Shown here: piece after piece, positions 9,078 to 16,037 of the stretch
Layout of the letters: each line of letters begins with the position of its first letter
Numbering within the stretch: position 1 is the first letter of the stretch
Assembly: GCF_025717005.1 (NCBI RefSeq)
Contig: NZ_JAOVZU010000001.1
Location: 363,091 to 427,090, forward strand
Reading direction: 5' to 3'
From: Actinotalea endophytica
GTDB taxonomy: Bacteria > Actinomycetota > Actinomycetes > Actinomycetales > Cellulomonadaceae
DNA: 64,000 bases
Notes under the pieces: model-generated
Told to the model about the DNA's origin: nothing
The model's database searches: none
The model's input: only the letters and a program-made list of their open reading frames with translations
Program-made: the position numbers and the translations under genes

Positions 9078-9451
9078 CCCTGGCGTACCCGGCGGCGCTC
9101 GTGCTGTCGCTCGCCGGGATGCTCGTCGTCGACCGTCGCTGGCGGCTCGTGCTGTTCCGGCGGGCTCCGCACGCGGCGCGGCGTGGCCTGGGCGCGCTCG
9201 CGGTGGGCGTCGCGTTCTTCCTGCTCTGGGACCTCGCGGGGATCCGTCTGGGGATCTTCTTCGTGGGCGACGGGGCCTACCAGTCCGGGTTGCTGCTCGC
9301 GCCGGACCTGCCGGTCGAGGAGGTCGGGTTCCTGCTGCTGCTGAGCCACCTGAGCCTCGTCCTCGCCGCGGTGGCCGAGCGCATCGCTGCCCGGTACGCG
9401 GCGAGGTCGGCGGCGAGCGGCGGGGCCGTTTCCGCGCGGGGCGGGCGATGA
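9074..9451 (+). CDS. crtYe: Lycopene cyclase half, CrtYe-type membrane subunit
   Basis: A 125-residue protein with three hydrophobic helices and the cyclase motif PVEEVGF, one half of the heterodimeric actinobacterial lycopene cyclases (CrtYe/Yf, CrtYc/Yd, CrtYg/Yh). Together with the next protein it closes the end rings of the C40 or C50 chain. Ring type (epsilon, beta or gamma) cannot be assigned from motifs. The Ye/Yf naming follows the Corynebacterium gene order crtE-B-I-Ye-Yf-Eb, which this cluster matches. The ATG overlaps the crtI stop. Confidence 0.85.
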   Translation: MTLAYPAALVLSLAGMLVVDRRWRLVLFRRAPHAARRGLGALAVGVAFFLLWDLAGIRLGIFFVGDGAYQSGLLLAPDLPVEEVGFLLLLSHLSLVLAAVAERIAARYAARSAASGGAVSARGGR

Positions 9452-9759
9452 TGACGTACGCGCTCCTCGCGGTGCCGTTCCTCGTGGCGGCGCTCGTCGT
9501 CCTGGTGGTGGCACAGCGGCGCACCGGGGGACCGTCCTGGCGGGTCGTGGGCGGTGTCGTCGGGGTGCTCCTGGTGCTCACCGTGGCGTTCGACAACGTG
9601 ATCGTCGGGGTGGGGCTAGTCGGCTACGACGACGACCTGACGCTCGGGGTGCGGCTCGGGGTCGCGCCGGTCGAGGACCTTGCCTACGCGGTCGGTGCTG
9701 CGCTGCTGCTGCCTGCGGTCTGGCGCCTGCTCGGCGCGCGTCCGGAGGTCGACCGTTGA
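9448..9759 (+). CDS. crtYf: Lycopene cyclase half, CrtYf-type membrane subunit
   Basis: A 103-residue partner of the preceding protein, with about three membrane helices and the second cyclase motif APVEDLAYAV. Both halves are needed for activity in characterised systems. The first of two adjacent ATGs (9448, 9451) is chosen because it forms the operon's usual ATGA overlap. Its last codons lie inside a 21-bp duplicated segment that also holds the next gene's start signals. Confidence 0.85.
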   Translation: MMTYALLAVPFLVAALVVLVVAQRRTGGPSWRVVGGVVGVLLVLTVAFDNVIVGVGLVGYDDDLTLGVRLGVAPVEDLAYAVGAALLLPAVWRLLGARPEVDR

Positions 9760-9783
9760 GCGCCGGAGGTCGACCGTTGAGCG
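9742..9783 (+). repeat. crtEb: 21-bp perfect tandem duplication carrying a ribosome binding site and TTG start
   Basis: The segment from 9742 to 9762 is repeated exactly at 9763-9783. Each copy contains GGAGGT, then six bases, then TTGA. The first copy supplies the crtYf stop (9757-9759) and a TTG start at 9756; the second supplies a second GGAGGT and an in-frame TTG at 9777. The prenyltransferase gene therefore has two equivalent initiation sites 21 bases apart. Confidence 0.9.
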
Positions 9784-10646
9784 GAGCGGAGGTGCTGCGC
9801 CAGCTCGTGCTGGCCTCGCGGCCGCTCTCCTGGGTCAACACCGCCTACCCGTTCGGCGCGGCGTACCTGCTGGCCCACGGTGGTGTGGACGCGCGCTGGG
9901 TGGTCGGCGTGCTGTTCTTCCTGGTGCCGTACAACCTGCTGATGTACGGCATCAACGACGTCTTCGACCACGAGTCCGACCTGCGCAACCCGCGCAAGGG
10001 CGGTGTGGAGGGTGCCCTGCTCGACGCCCGGCTGCACCGCGCGACGCTGTGGTCGGCGACGCTGCTGCCGGTCCCGTTCGTGGTGTGGTTGCTCGCGCAC
10101 GGCTCGGCCGTGGCCGGCCTCACGCTCGCGTTCTCGCTCTTCGCCGTGGTGGCCTACTCCGCGCCCGGGCTGCGGTTCAAGGAGCGACCCGTGCTGGACT
10201 CGATGACGTCCAGCACGCACTTCGTCTCGCCTGCGCTGTACGGGCTGGTGCTCGCCGGAGAGCCGATCGGCCGCACCGCGTGGCTGGTGCTCGCCGCGTT
10301 CTTCGCGTGGGGGATGGCGAGCCAGGCCTTCGGTGCCGTGCAGGACGTGGTCGCGGACCGCGAGGCGGGCATCGGCTCCGTGGCGACCGTGCTCGGTGCG
10401 GCGCGGACCGTGCGGCTGTCGATCGGGCTGTGGCTGCTCGCCGCCGTGCTGCTGCTGCCGACCGCGTGGCCGGGGCCGCTCGCGGCCGTGCTCGTGACCC
10501 CGTACGTGGCGCTCGCGTGGCCGTTCAGGGCCGTTCCGGACGCGCGGGCCATGGAGGCGAACCGTGGCTGGCGTCAGTTCCTGGTCGCCAACTACGTCGT
10601 CGGGTTCCTGGTCACGATGCTGCTGATCTGGGCCGCCTGGAGCTGA
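9756..10646 (+). CDS. crtEb: UbiA-family prenyltransferase, probable lycopene elongase
   Basis: A multi-pass membrane protein of 296 residues from the upstream TTG (289 from the second TTG). It has the two UbiA Asp motifs: NDVFDHESD near residues 67-75, and DVVADREAG near 200. In C50 carotenoid clusters this enzyme (CrtEb or LbtA-type) adds DMAPP-derived C5 units to lycopene before or during cyclisation. Its place right after the cyclase halves supports that role over menaquinone or heme O synthesis. The start at 9756 overlaps the crtYf stop; the duplicated start at 9777 is equally good. Confidence 0.85.
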   Translation: MSAGGRPLSGAEVLRQLVLASRPLSWVNTAYPFGAAYLLAHGGVDARWVVGVLFFLVPYNLLMYGINDVFDHESDLRNPRKGGVEGALLDARLHRATLWSATLLPVPFVVWLLAHGSAVAGLTLAFSLFAVVAYSAPGLRFKERPVLDSMTSSTHFVSPALYGLVLAGEPIGRTAWLVLAAFFAWGMASQAFGAVQDVVADREAGIGSVATVLGAARTVRLSIGLWLLAAVLLLPTAWPGPLAAVLVTPYVALAWPFRAVPDARAMEANRGWRQFLVANYVVGFLVTMLLIWAAWS

Positions 10647-10652
10647 CCACGG

Positions 10653-10830
10653 GGGAGCACGGCTCGAGCGCGGCCGTGAGCACGGGGAGGGCGGCTCGAG
10701 CGCTGGGCAGGCCCGGGGAGGGCGGCTCGAGCGCTGGGCAGGCCCGGGGAGGGCGGCTCGAGCGCTGGGCAGGCCGGGGAACGCGGCTCGAGCACTGGGC
10801 AGGCCCGCTGAGCACGGCGCGAGCGAGGGG
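10653..10830. repeat. 31-bp minisatellite downstream of the carotenoid operon
   Basis: GGCTCGAG recurs at 10661, 10693, 10724, 10755 and 10785, with a degenerate copy near 10816, giving a period of 30-32 bases. The central three units are nearly identical and read GGCGGCTCGAGCGCTGGGCA plus about 11 G/C-rich bases. Units are directly adjacent with no unique spacers, so this is a tandem repeat, not CRISPR. It lies between the crtEb stop and a terminator hairpin. Each unit contains a 6-bp XhoI-like palindrome. Confidence 0.85.
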
Positions 10831-10926
10831 TGGCCCGCGGACGCAATCCGAGTCTGGGCCCCCTGCGCCCAGACGCCCTGCGCCCGCGGGCCGTCTCAGC
10901 CGTCACCGTGTCCGGTCACGGAAAAT

Positions 10927-10968
10927 GCGCTGCCGGGTCGCGGAGGAGTGCACGCGACCCGGCAGCGC
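10927..10968 (-). terminator. 16-bp perfect stem hairpin, terminator-like
   Basis: GCGCTGCCGGGTCGCG at 10927-10942 pairs perfectly with 10953-10968 across a 10-base loop. On the minus strand the stem is followed by CATTTTCC, so it best fits an intrinsic terminator for leftward transcription (from upp). It may also stop rightward transcripts from the crt operon, although no T-run follows on that side. The remaining DNA to 11273 holds no gene I can support. Confidence 0.6.
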
Positions 10969-11273
10969 AGCGTCCTGAGTCGGCATCCCCCGAGCGGACC
11001 AGGACGTCCTGAGTGCCGATCACGCGGATCGACACCCTGGCCGGCGACAGAAGGTGCGTGGCCCCCCAGCCCTCACGCTCCGTCGCCGTCCATGAAAGCC
11101 GTCGTCAGCCGGTGGGCGGGAGAGGCGGCCCGCTTGTCACACGACCTCTGACGGAAGTCACGAGAACAGTGTGCGCCGTGATGACCGAGGACACCAAGGG
11201 CAGGTCGCCGCACGTCTCACATGCTGGACGATCTTGAGTGTATGCCCAGGTCAGGGCTTCGGAGTGCGGCGCA

Positions 11274-11310
11274 GATCACTCAGTTGGCGGCGTCCGCCAG
11301 ACGGGTGATC
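11274..11310. terminator. Nested inverted repeat 60 bp downstream of upp
   Basis: GATCAC at 11274-11279 pairs with GTGATC at 11305-11310, and inside it GGCGG (11286-11290) pairs with CCGCC (11294-11298). This is an interrupted hairpin just past the end of upp. There is no T-run, so it is a weaker terminator candidate than the one at 10927-10968. Confidence 0.35.
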
Positions 11311-11369
11311 GCCGTGTCACACGGGTCGTGACAGGGTGACTGAGCGGGATGGGCGAGGTGTGTGACCGG

Positions 11370-12005
11370 TCAGACGACGCCGTACAGGCGGTCGCCCGCG
11401 TCGCCGAGGCCGGGCACGATGTAGCCCTTCTCGTTGAGCCGCTCGTCGACGGCCGCCACGACGATCGAGACGTCGGCCCGGTCGCCGACGTGACGCTCGA
11501 CGGTCGCGATGCCCTCGGGCGCCGCGAGCAGGCAGATGCACGTCACGTCGGTGGCGCCGCGCTCGAAGAGGTAGTCGATGCTCGCGATGAGCGTCCCGCC
11601 GGTCGCCAGCATCGGGTCCAGCACGTAGCACTGCCGGCCGGACAGGTCGTCCGGCAGCCGGTTGGCGTAGGTGATCGCCTGGAGCGTCTCCTCGTCGCGC
11701 TGCAGGCCGAGGAACCCGACCTCGGCGGTCGGCAGCAGCCGTGCCATGCCCTCGAGCATCCCGAGGCCGGCGCGCAGGATCGGGACGACCATCGGCCGGG
11801 GCTCGGCCAGGTGGGTGCCCGTGGTCGGCGCGACCGGGGTCACGATGTCGCGCGGCTCGACGCGCACCTCGCGGGTCGCCTCGTAGGCGAGCAGCGTGAC
11901 CAGCTCGTCGACGAGCTGACGGAACGTGGCGGAGCTGGTCTTCACGTCGCGCAGGACGGTCAGCTTGTGGGCGACGAGCGGGTGATCGGCGACGTGCAGG
12001 CGCAT
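11370..12005 (-). CDS. upp: Uracil phosphoribosyltransferase
   Basis: Converts uracil and PRPP to UMP (pyrimidine salvage, cytoplasm). The 211-residue protein has the PRPP-binding loop [11 protein letters not shown], the family stretch [10 protein letters not shown] and the uracil-binding C-terminal segment [18 protein letters not shown]. Length matches the family. The start ATG lies 6 bases after a TAGGTT -10 box, so the mRNA is probably leaderless. It is divergent from tadA across only 36 bases. Confidence 0.97.
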   Translation of the reverse strand: MRLHVADHPLVAHKLTVLRDVKTSSATFRQLVDELVTLLAYEATREVRVEPRDIVTPVAPTTGTHLAEPRPMVVPILRAGLGMLEGMARLLPTAEVGFLGLQRDEETLQAITYANRLPDDLSGRQCYVLDPMLATGGTLIASIDYLFERGATDVTCICLLAAPEGIATVERHVGDRADVSIVVAAVDERLNEKGYIVPGLGDAGDRLYGVV

Positions 12006-12041
12006 GGCTGCAACCTACCGCCCTCTGCCAGAGTGGGAGAC
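12006..12041. promoter_or_regulatory. 36-bp divergent promoter region between upp and tadA
   Basis: On the minus strand, TAGGTT occupies 12017-12012, then six bases, then the upp ATG at 12005: the actinobacterial leaderless arrangement. For tadA on the plus strand only a weak CAGAGT (12029-12034) followed by 7 bases and GTG is visible. The spacing is too short for two complete promoters with separate leaders. Confidence 0.5.
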
Positions 12042-12506
12042 GTGCACCCGCGGCCCGCCGACGTCGAGGCGATGCGCGCTGCGCTGGTCGAGGGTCGCGC
12101 CGCGCTCGCGACCGGTGACGTGCCGGTCGGCGCGCTCGTGGTCGATGCGGACGGCGTGGTCGTCGGGCGCGGCCACAACGCGCGCGAGGCGACCGGTGAC
12201 CCGACCGCGCATGCCGAGGTCCTCGCGCTGCGCGAGGCGGCCGAGCGCACCGGGAGCTGGCGGCTCGACGGCTGCACCCTGGTCGTGACGCTCGAGCCGT
12301 GCGCGATGTGCGCCGGGGCGATCGTGCTCGCGCGGGTGCCGCGCCTGGTGCTGGGCGCGTGGGACCCCAAGGCCGGCGCCTGCGGCTCGGTGCACGACCT
12401 GGTGCGCGACCCCCGGCTCAACCACCGCGTCGAGGTGACCGGCGGCGTGCTGGCGGAGGAGTGCGCGGCCTCGCTCCGCGACTTCTTCACCGACCACCGC
12501 CTGTGA
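12042..12506 (+). CDS. tadA: tRNA-specific adenosine deaminase
   Basis: Deaminates A34 to inosine in tRNA-Arg(ACG). The 154-residue zinc deaminase has the catalytic HAE (PTAHAEVLAL) and the zinc-binding EPCAMCAGAI. The GTG at 12042 gives a normal length; an in-frame ATG at 12072 would remove the first helix. A paired inverted-repeat element follows about 20 bases after its stop. Confidence 0.93.
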   Translation: MHPRPADVEAMRAALVEGRAALATGDVPVGALVVDADGVVVGRGHNAREATGDPTAHAEVLALREAAERTGSWRLDGCTLVVTLEPCAMCAGAIVLARVPRLVLGAWDPKAGACGSVHDLVRDPRLNHRVEVTGGVLAEECAASLRDFFTDHRL

Positions 12507-12526
12507 TCGGGCGCGCGCCCGGTCGC

Positions 12527-12594
12527 CGAGTTCGCTGATCGCGCCCGAGTTCGCTGACCCTGACCAGCGAACTGGGCGCCACCCAGCGAACTCG
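12527..12594. repeat. Two-forward/two-inverted repeat element A
   Basis: CGAGTTCGCTGA occurs at 12527-12538 and 12546-12557, and the inverted form CCAGCGAACT at 12564-12573 and 12583-12594. The inner pair forms a long hairpin (12541-12555 with 12565-12579, one bulged G), and the outer pair can form a nested one. It lies just after tadA and may act as a terminator. The same layout with different bases occurs at 32600-32670 and 61916-61985. Confidence 0.7.
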
Positions 12595-12647
12595 CGGGTG
12601 CGCGGCGGCGAGCCGGGTGCGCGAGGTCGTACGTCCGGGAATACGAG

Positions 12648-12666
12648 ATACCCCCCTGGGTATTTT
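12648..12666 (+). promoter_or_regulatory. CsoR-type operator overlapping a leaderless promoter
   Basis: ATACCC-CCCT-GGGTAT at 12648-12663 is the A/T-flanked G/C-tract palindrome bound by CsoR/CstR/RcnR (DUF156) repressors. Its right half merges into a -10 box TATTTT (12661-12666), six bases before the ATG at 12673. The same half-sites and the same merge with a -10 box occur at 50835-50853, upstream of a thioredoxin gene. Confidence 0.7.
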
Positions 12667-12672
12667 CCTGAT

Positions 12673-13047
12673 ATGACTCACGGACACGGCAAGGCCGTCC
12701 TGGACGACCTGAACCCGCTCACCCGCAACCTCCGCCGCGCGATCCCGGACGTCTACGACGGCTTCCGCGAGCTCCACCACGCGGCCTTCGCCCCCGGCGT
12801 GGCGCTCGACACGAAGATGAAGGAGCTCATCGCGGTCGCGATCGCCGTCGCGGTCGAGTGCGACGGCTGCATCGCCTCGCACGCGCGGGCCGCGGTGCGG
12901 GCCGGCGCGAGCAAGGAGGAGTGCGCCGACATGCTCGCGGTGACGTTCCTGATGGGTGGCGGCCCCGCGAGCATCTACGCGCCGCGCGCGTACGACGCGT
13001 TCTGCGAGTTCTACGACGCCGAGCACGGCGTGCAGACCGAGGCCTGA
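12673..13047 (+). CDS. AhpD-like carboxymuconolactone decarboxylase family protein
   Basis: A 124-residue helical protein of the AhpD/CMD superfamily with the redox motif C63-x2-C66-x3-H70 (ECDGCIASH), where the Cys pair and His form the peroxidase relay of AhpD-like proteins. The GGGPASIYAPRAYDAF segment is typical of this small subfamily. It is predicted cytoplasmic and thiol-redox active. Single gene, with transcription probably leaderless and controlled by the CsoR-type operator just upstream, suggesting a role in copper or reactive-sulfur stress. Substrate unknown. Confidence 0.85.
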   Translation: MTHGHGKAVLDDLNPLTRNLRRAIPDVYDGFRELHHAAFAPGVALDTKMKELIAVAIAVAVECDGCIASHARAAVRAGASKEECADMLAVTFLMGGGPASIYAPRAYDAFCEFYDAEHGVQTEA

Positions 13048-13131
13048 CGGGTCCTGTTCGCCGGATCGGTCCCCGGACCGCTCCCGGGACTCGTCGCGGG
13101 CGACGGCCTTGACCCGGTCCGCTGCGGCGGC

Positions 13132-14025
13132 TCAGGCCGTGCGCTCGGCCGGCGCCGCGCCGGCGAGGTCCGGCAGGGCGGCGTCGAGCGCCGGCAGCAC
13201 CTGCGACGTGCCCGCGTCCACCCGCACGGCGGCGAGGTCGTCACCACGGGTCCGGCCACGGTTGACGATCACCACCGGCTTGCCGGTCTTCGCAGCGTGC
13301 CGCGCGAACCGCAAGCCGCTCAGCACGGTCAGCGAGCTGCCCGCCACGAGCAGCGCGTCCGCGGCGTCGACCACCGCGAACGCCGCCGCGAGCCGGTCGG
13401 CCGGCACCGACTCGCCGAAGTAGGTGATGTCGGGCTTGAGCAGGCCGCCGCAGCGCTCGCAGTCGGCCACCACGAAGCCCTCGGTCGAGGCGATCACGGC
13501 GTCGGCGTCCGGCGCGATCTCGACGTCGTCCACGGCCGCCCGTTCGGCGAACCCGGGGTTGAGCGTCTCGAGCCGGTGCGCCAGCGCGTCCCGCGTGGTG
13601 CGGGCGCTGCAGGACAGGCAGACCACGTCGGCATAGGTGCCGTGCAGGTCCACGACCGTGCGGCTGCCGGCCAGGTGGTGCAGGCGGTCGACGTTCTGCG
13701 TGACGACACCGGTCAGCACACCGCGCCGCTCCAGCCCGACCAGGGCGCGGTGCCCGTCGTTCGGGTGCGTGCGGTGCACGTGACGCCAGCCGACGTGGTT
13801 CCGCGCCCAGTAGGTCCGCCGGAACGCCGGGTCGGACACGAACTGCTGGTACGTCATCGGCGTGCGCGGCGGGGAGTCCGGGCCGCGGTAGTCCGGCAGG
13901 CCGGAGTCGGTCGAGATCCCCGCGCCGGTCAGCGCGGCGACCCGCCTGCCGGTCAGCGCCTCCGTGGCGGCCGCCACCCCTTGCGCGAGCGGCAGCGCAG
14001 GGACGGCGGGGTCGGGCAGGTGCAC
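13132..14025 (-). CDS. Sirtuin, NAD-dependent protein deacylase
   Basis: A Sir2-family enzyme of 297 residues that removes acyl groups from lysines using NAD+. Motifs in order: GAGISTDSGLPDYRG, TQNVDRLHHLAG (catalytic His in HGT, DLHGTYADVVC), a four-Cys zinc site (CLSC and CERC) and GSSLTVLSG for NAD binding. GTG at 14025 is chosen because a TACTCT -10 box ends six bases before it. A longer reading would run backwards through the tRNA gene. Substrate class (deacetylase or desuccinylase) is not assignable. Confidence 0.92.
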   Translation of the reverse strand: MHLPDPAVPALPLAQGVAAATEALTGRRVAALTGAGISTDSGLPDYRGPDSPPRTPMTYQQFVSDPAFRRTYWARNHVGWRHVHRTHPNDGHRALVGLERRGVLTGVVTQNVDRLHHLAGSRTVVDLHGTYADVVCLSCSARTTRDALAHRLETLNPGFAERAAVDDVEIAPDADAVIASTEGFVVADCERCGGLLKPDITYFGESVPADRLAAAFAVVDAADALLVAGSSLTVLSGLRFARHAAKTGKPVVIVNRGRTRGDDLAAVRVDAGTSQVLPALDAALPDLAGAAPAERTA

Positions 14026-14037
14026 CAGGTCAGAGTA
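14026..14037 (-). promoter_or_regulatory. Leaderless promoter -10 box for the sirtuin gene
   Basis: TACTCT at 14037-14032, then six bases, then the GTG start: the TANNNT-N6-RTG pattern of actinobacterial leaderless genes. Confidence 0.5.
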
Positions 14038-14073
14038 GGTCGGCGGCCCTGCGGCGTCGCGCGCTGGTCGCGA

Positions 14074-14104
14074 TTGTCGGAGGCGGCGTCGGACCGGGTA
14101 TCCT
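14074..14104 (+). promoter_or_regulatory. Candidate promoter of tRNA-Ser
   Basis: TTGTCG at 14074-14079 and TATCCT at 14099-14104, 19 bases apart, end 9 bases before the mature tRNA 5' end. Confidence 0.45.
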
Positions 14105-14113
14105 CGCCCGCGA

Positions 14114-14204
14114 GGTAGCGTGTCCGAGCGGCCAAAGGAGCACGCCTCGAAAGCGTGTGTGGGTGATGAGCCCACCGTGGGTTCGAATCCCACCGCTACC
14201 GCCA
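14114..14204 (+). tRNA. tRNA-Ser, anticodon CGA
   Basis: A class II tRNA of 91 bases including an encoded CCA. The acceptor strand GGTAGCG pairs with CGCTACC; the anticodon stem CACGC/GCGTG encloses a CTCGAAA loop giving anticodon CGA for UCG codons. A long variable arm (TGTGGGTGATGAGCCCACC) and a T-loop GTTCGAATC are present. No repeat of its 3' end indicating an integrated element was found nearby. Confidence 0.97.
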
Positions 14205-14208
14205 GCCA

Positions 14209-14239
14209 GACCCCCGGAGCCCAGAGCACCGGGGGTCTT
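14209..14239 (+). terminator. Intrinsic terminator after tRNA-Ser
   Basis: GACCCCCGG (14209-14217) pairs with CCGGGGGTC (14229-14237) across an 11-base loop and is followed by TTG. It sits 4 bases after the tRNA CCA. Confidence 0.75.
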
Positions 14240-14268
14240 GTGCTGCCGGCTCAGGCCCCGACCCCGAC

Positions 14269-15291
14269 TCAGCGCCAGCCGAGTCCGGGGGCGACGTGCT
14301 CGAGGAGCGCCTGGAGCACGTGGGCGTTGTAGTCGACGCCGAGCTGGTTGGGCACGGTGAGCAGCAGGGTGTCCGCGGCGGCGATCGCCTCGTCCTCGCG
14401 CAGCTGCTCGATCAGCACGTCGGGCTCGGCGGCGTAGGACCGGCCGAAGATCGCCCGGGTCTGCGCGTCGATCATGCCGATCTGGTCCTCGTCGTCCCCG
14501 CCGCGGCCGAAGTAGGCGCGGTCGCGCTGGTCCACCAGCGCGAAGATGCTGCGGCTCACCGAGACCCGCGGCTCGTGCTCGTGCCCGGCCTCGCGCCACG
14601 CCTCGCGGAACGCCTCGATCTGCTCGGCCTGCTGGATGTGGAACGGCTTGCCGCTCTCGTCGAACTTCAGGGTCGAGCTCTGCAGGTTCATGCCGAGCCG
14701 CGCGGCCCACTGGGCGGTGGCGTTGGTGGCCGACCCCCACCAGATCCGTTCGCGCAGGCCCGCGGAGTGCGGCTCGACCCGCAGCAGGCCGGGCGGGTTG
14801 GGGAACATCGGGCGCGGGTTCGGCTGGGCGAAGCCCTGACCGCGCAGCACCTCGAGCAGCTGCTCGGTGGTGACCCGCGCCATGTCGGCGTCGGTCTCAC
14901 CCTCGGCCGGCGCGTGACCGAAGTAGCGGTAGCCGTCGATCACCTGCTCGGGCGATCCCCGGCTGATCCCGAGCTGGAGCCGGCCACCGGCGATGAGGTC
15001 GGCCGCGCCTGCGTCCTCGGCCATGTACAGCGGGTTCTCGTAGCGCATGTCGATCACGGCGGTGCCGATCTCGATCCGGCTGGTCCGGGCCCCGACCGCG
15101 GCCAGCAGCGGGAAGGGCGACGCCAGCTGCCGGGCGAAGTGGTGCACCCGGAAGTACGCGCCGTCCGCGCCGAGCTCCTCGGCGGCCTCGGCGAGCTCGA
15201 TCGACTGGAGCAGCGCGTCCGAGGCGGACCGGGTGGCGGAGGACGGCGAGGGCGTCCAGTGACCGAACGACAGGAAACCGATCTTCTTCAC
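14269..15291 (-). CDS. Luciferase-like (LLM class) flavin-dependent oxidoreductase
   Basis: A TIM-barrel bacterial-luciferase-family enzyme of 340 residues, starting MKKIGFLSFGHW. It has the family segments IEIGTAVIDMRYENPLYMAEDAG and LQLGISRGSPEQV. It belongs to the alkanal-monooxygenase-like branch, which uses FMNH2, rather than the F420 branch, but cofactor use is inferred. A GTG at 15297 (two codons earlier) is an alternative start. Transcribed alone; substrate unknown. Confidence 0.85.
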   Translation of the reverse strand: MKKIGFLSFGHWTPSPSSATRSASDALLQSIELAEAAEELGADGAYFRVHHFARQLASPFPLLAAVGARTSRIEIGTAVIDMRYENPLYMAEDAGAADLIAGGRLQLGISRGSPEQVIDGYRYFGHAPAEGETDADMARVTTEQLLEVLRGQGFAQPNPRPMFPNPPGLLRVEPHSAGLRERIWWGSATNATAQWAARLGMNLQSSTLKFDESGKPFHIQQAEQIEAFREAWREAGHEHEPRVSVSRSIFALVDQRDRAYFGRGGDDEDQIGMIDAQTRAIFGRSYAAEPDVLIEQLREDEAIAAADTLLLTVPNQLGVDYNAHVLQALLEHVAPGLGWR

Positions 15292-15415
15292 CCTCACAGA
15301 ACCACCGGTGGGCACCGGGTCATTCCCGACGCGGTGGTCGGGCCCCCTGTCGGGCCGGCCGGGCGCCGCCTGCTCACGCCTTGCGGTCGAGCTGGCCTGC
15401 GCCGAGCCTGGGGCC

Positions 15416-16015
15416 ATGTCCCTCGACCTCCTCGATTGGCGTCGCCGCGTCCGGGACCTGTATCGCGAGATCCGCGAGTCGCCCGACCCCGCGACCGCGC
15501 ACGCTCTGTGGGTCGACGCGCGCAGGGACCTGCTCACCCGCCATCCGCAGTCCCCGGTCCTGCCCCGCGACCGCTCGAGCTTCCGGCTCCTTGTCGCGCC
15601 GTACGACCCGGCGTTCCGGTTCGTCGTCCCGGTCGGTCCGGCCGACGCGCAGCGCCGTGACGTGATGACCGGGACCGACGGTGTCGTGGGGCTCGAGCGG
15701 CTGGGGCGGGTCGAGCTGCCGGGCCTCGGCGGTCTCGACGTGTGGTGGGTGACCGGCTACGCCGGCGGACTCTTCCTCCCGCTGCGGGACGCGACGGCCG
15801 GCGAGGCGACCTACGGCGGAGGGCGCTACGTGCTCGACACGGCCAAGGGCGCCGACCTCGGCGGGGGTCCCCAGGACCTGGTGGTCGACCTCAACTTCGC
15901 CTATCCGCCCTCGTGCGCGTACGACCCGGCGTGGGCCTGTCCGCTCCCCGGCCCCGGGAACCGGCTCGAGGCGGCCGTCCCGGTCGGGGAGCTGGGCCCG
16001 GCGGGAACCACGTGA
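15416..16015 (+). CDS. DUF1684 family protein
   Basis: A 199-residue soluble protein with the DUF1684 hallmarks: GGRYVLDTAKGADL in the middle, and near the C-terminus NFAYPPSCAYDPAWACPLPG followed by GNRL. The family is widespread and of unknown function; the conserved Cys/Tyr/Asp cluster suggests a binding pocket. ATG at 15416 is the first before the conserved helix LDWRRRVRDLY. It ends 22 bases before map. Confidence 0.88.
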   Translation: MSLDLLDWRRRVRDLYREIRESPDPATAHALWVDARRDLLTRHPQSPVLPRDRSSFRLLVAPYDPAFRFVVPVGPADAQRRDVMTGTDGVVGLERLGRVELPGLGGLDVWWVTGYAGGLFLPLRDATAGEATYGGGRYVLDTAKGADLGGGPQDLVVDLNFAYPPSCAYDPAWACPLPGPGNRLEAAVPVGELGPAGTT

Positions 16016-16025
16016 CGGACCGCTC

Positions 16026-16037
16026 TACGCTGCGACC
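16026..16037 (+). promoter_or_regulatory. Leaderless promoter -10 box for map
   Basis: TACGCT at 16026-16031, six bases, then GTG at 16038. It lies in the short gap after the DUF1684 gene, so map can be transcribed independently. Confidence 0.5.

Noticed and set aside
10653-10830. The 31-bp repeats as a CRISPR array
   Set aside because: Units are contiguous, with no unique spacers, no leader and no cas genes in the window.
10592-10906. A 104-codon minus-strand frame over the 31-bp repeats as a repeat protein
   Set aside because: Its periodic sequence simply translates the minisatellite, with no ribosome site and overlap with the crtEb 3' end.
11013-11237. Short plus-strand frames between the carotenoid cluster and upp
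   Set aside because: No start signals or family resemblance; composition like surrounding noncoding DNA.
14114-14204. tRNA-Ser as the integration site of a genomic island
   Set aside because: No integrase gene and no second copy of the tRNA 3' end were found; neighbours are ordinary chromosomal genes.
14026-14229. A longer sirtuin start reaching back through the tRNA gene
   Set aside because: The extension would be encoded by the antisense of tRNA-Ser; a leaderless promoter directly precedes the GTG at 14025.
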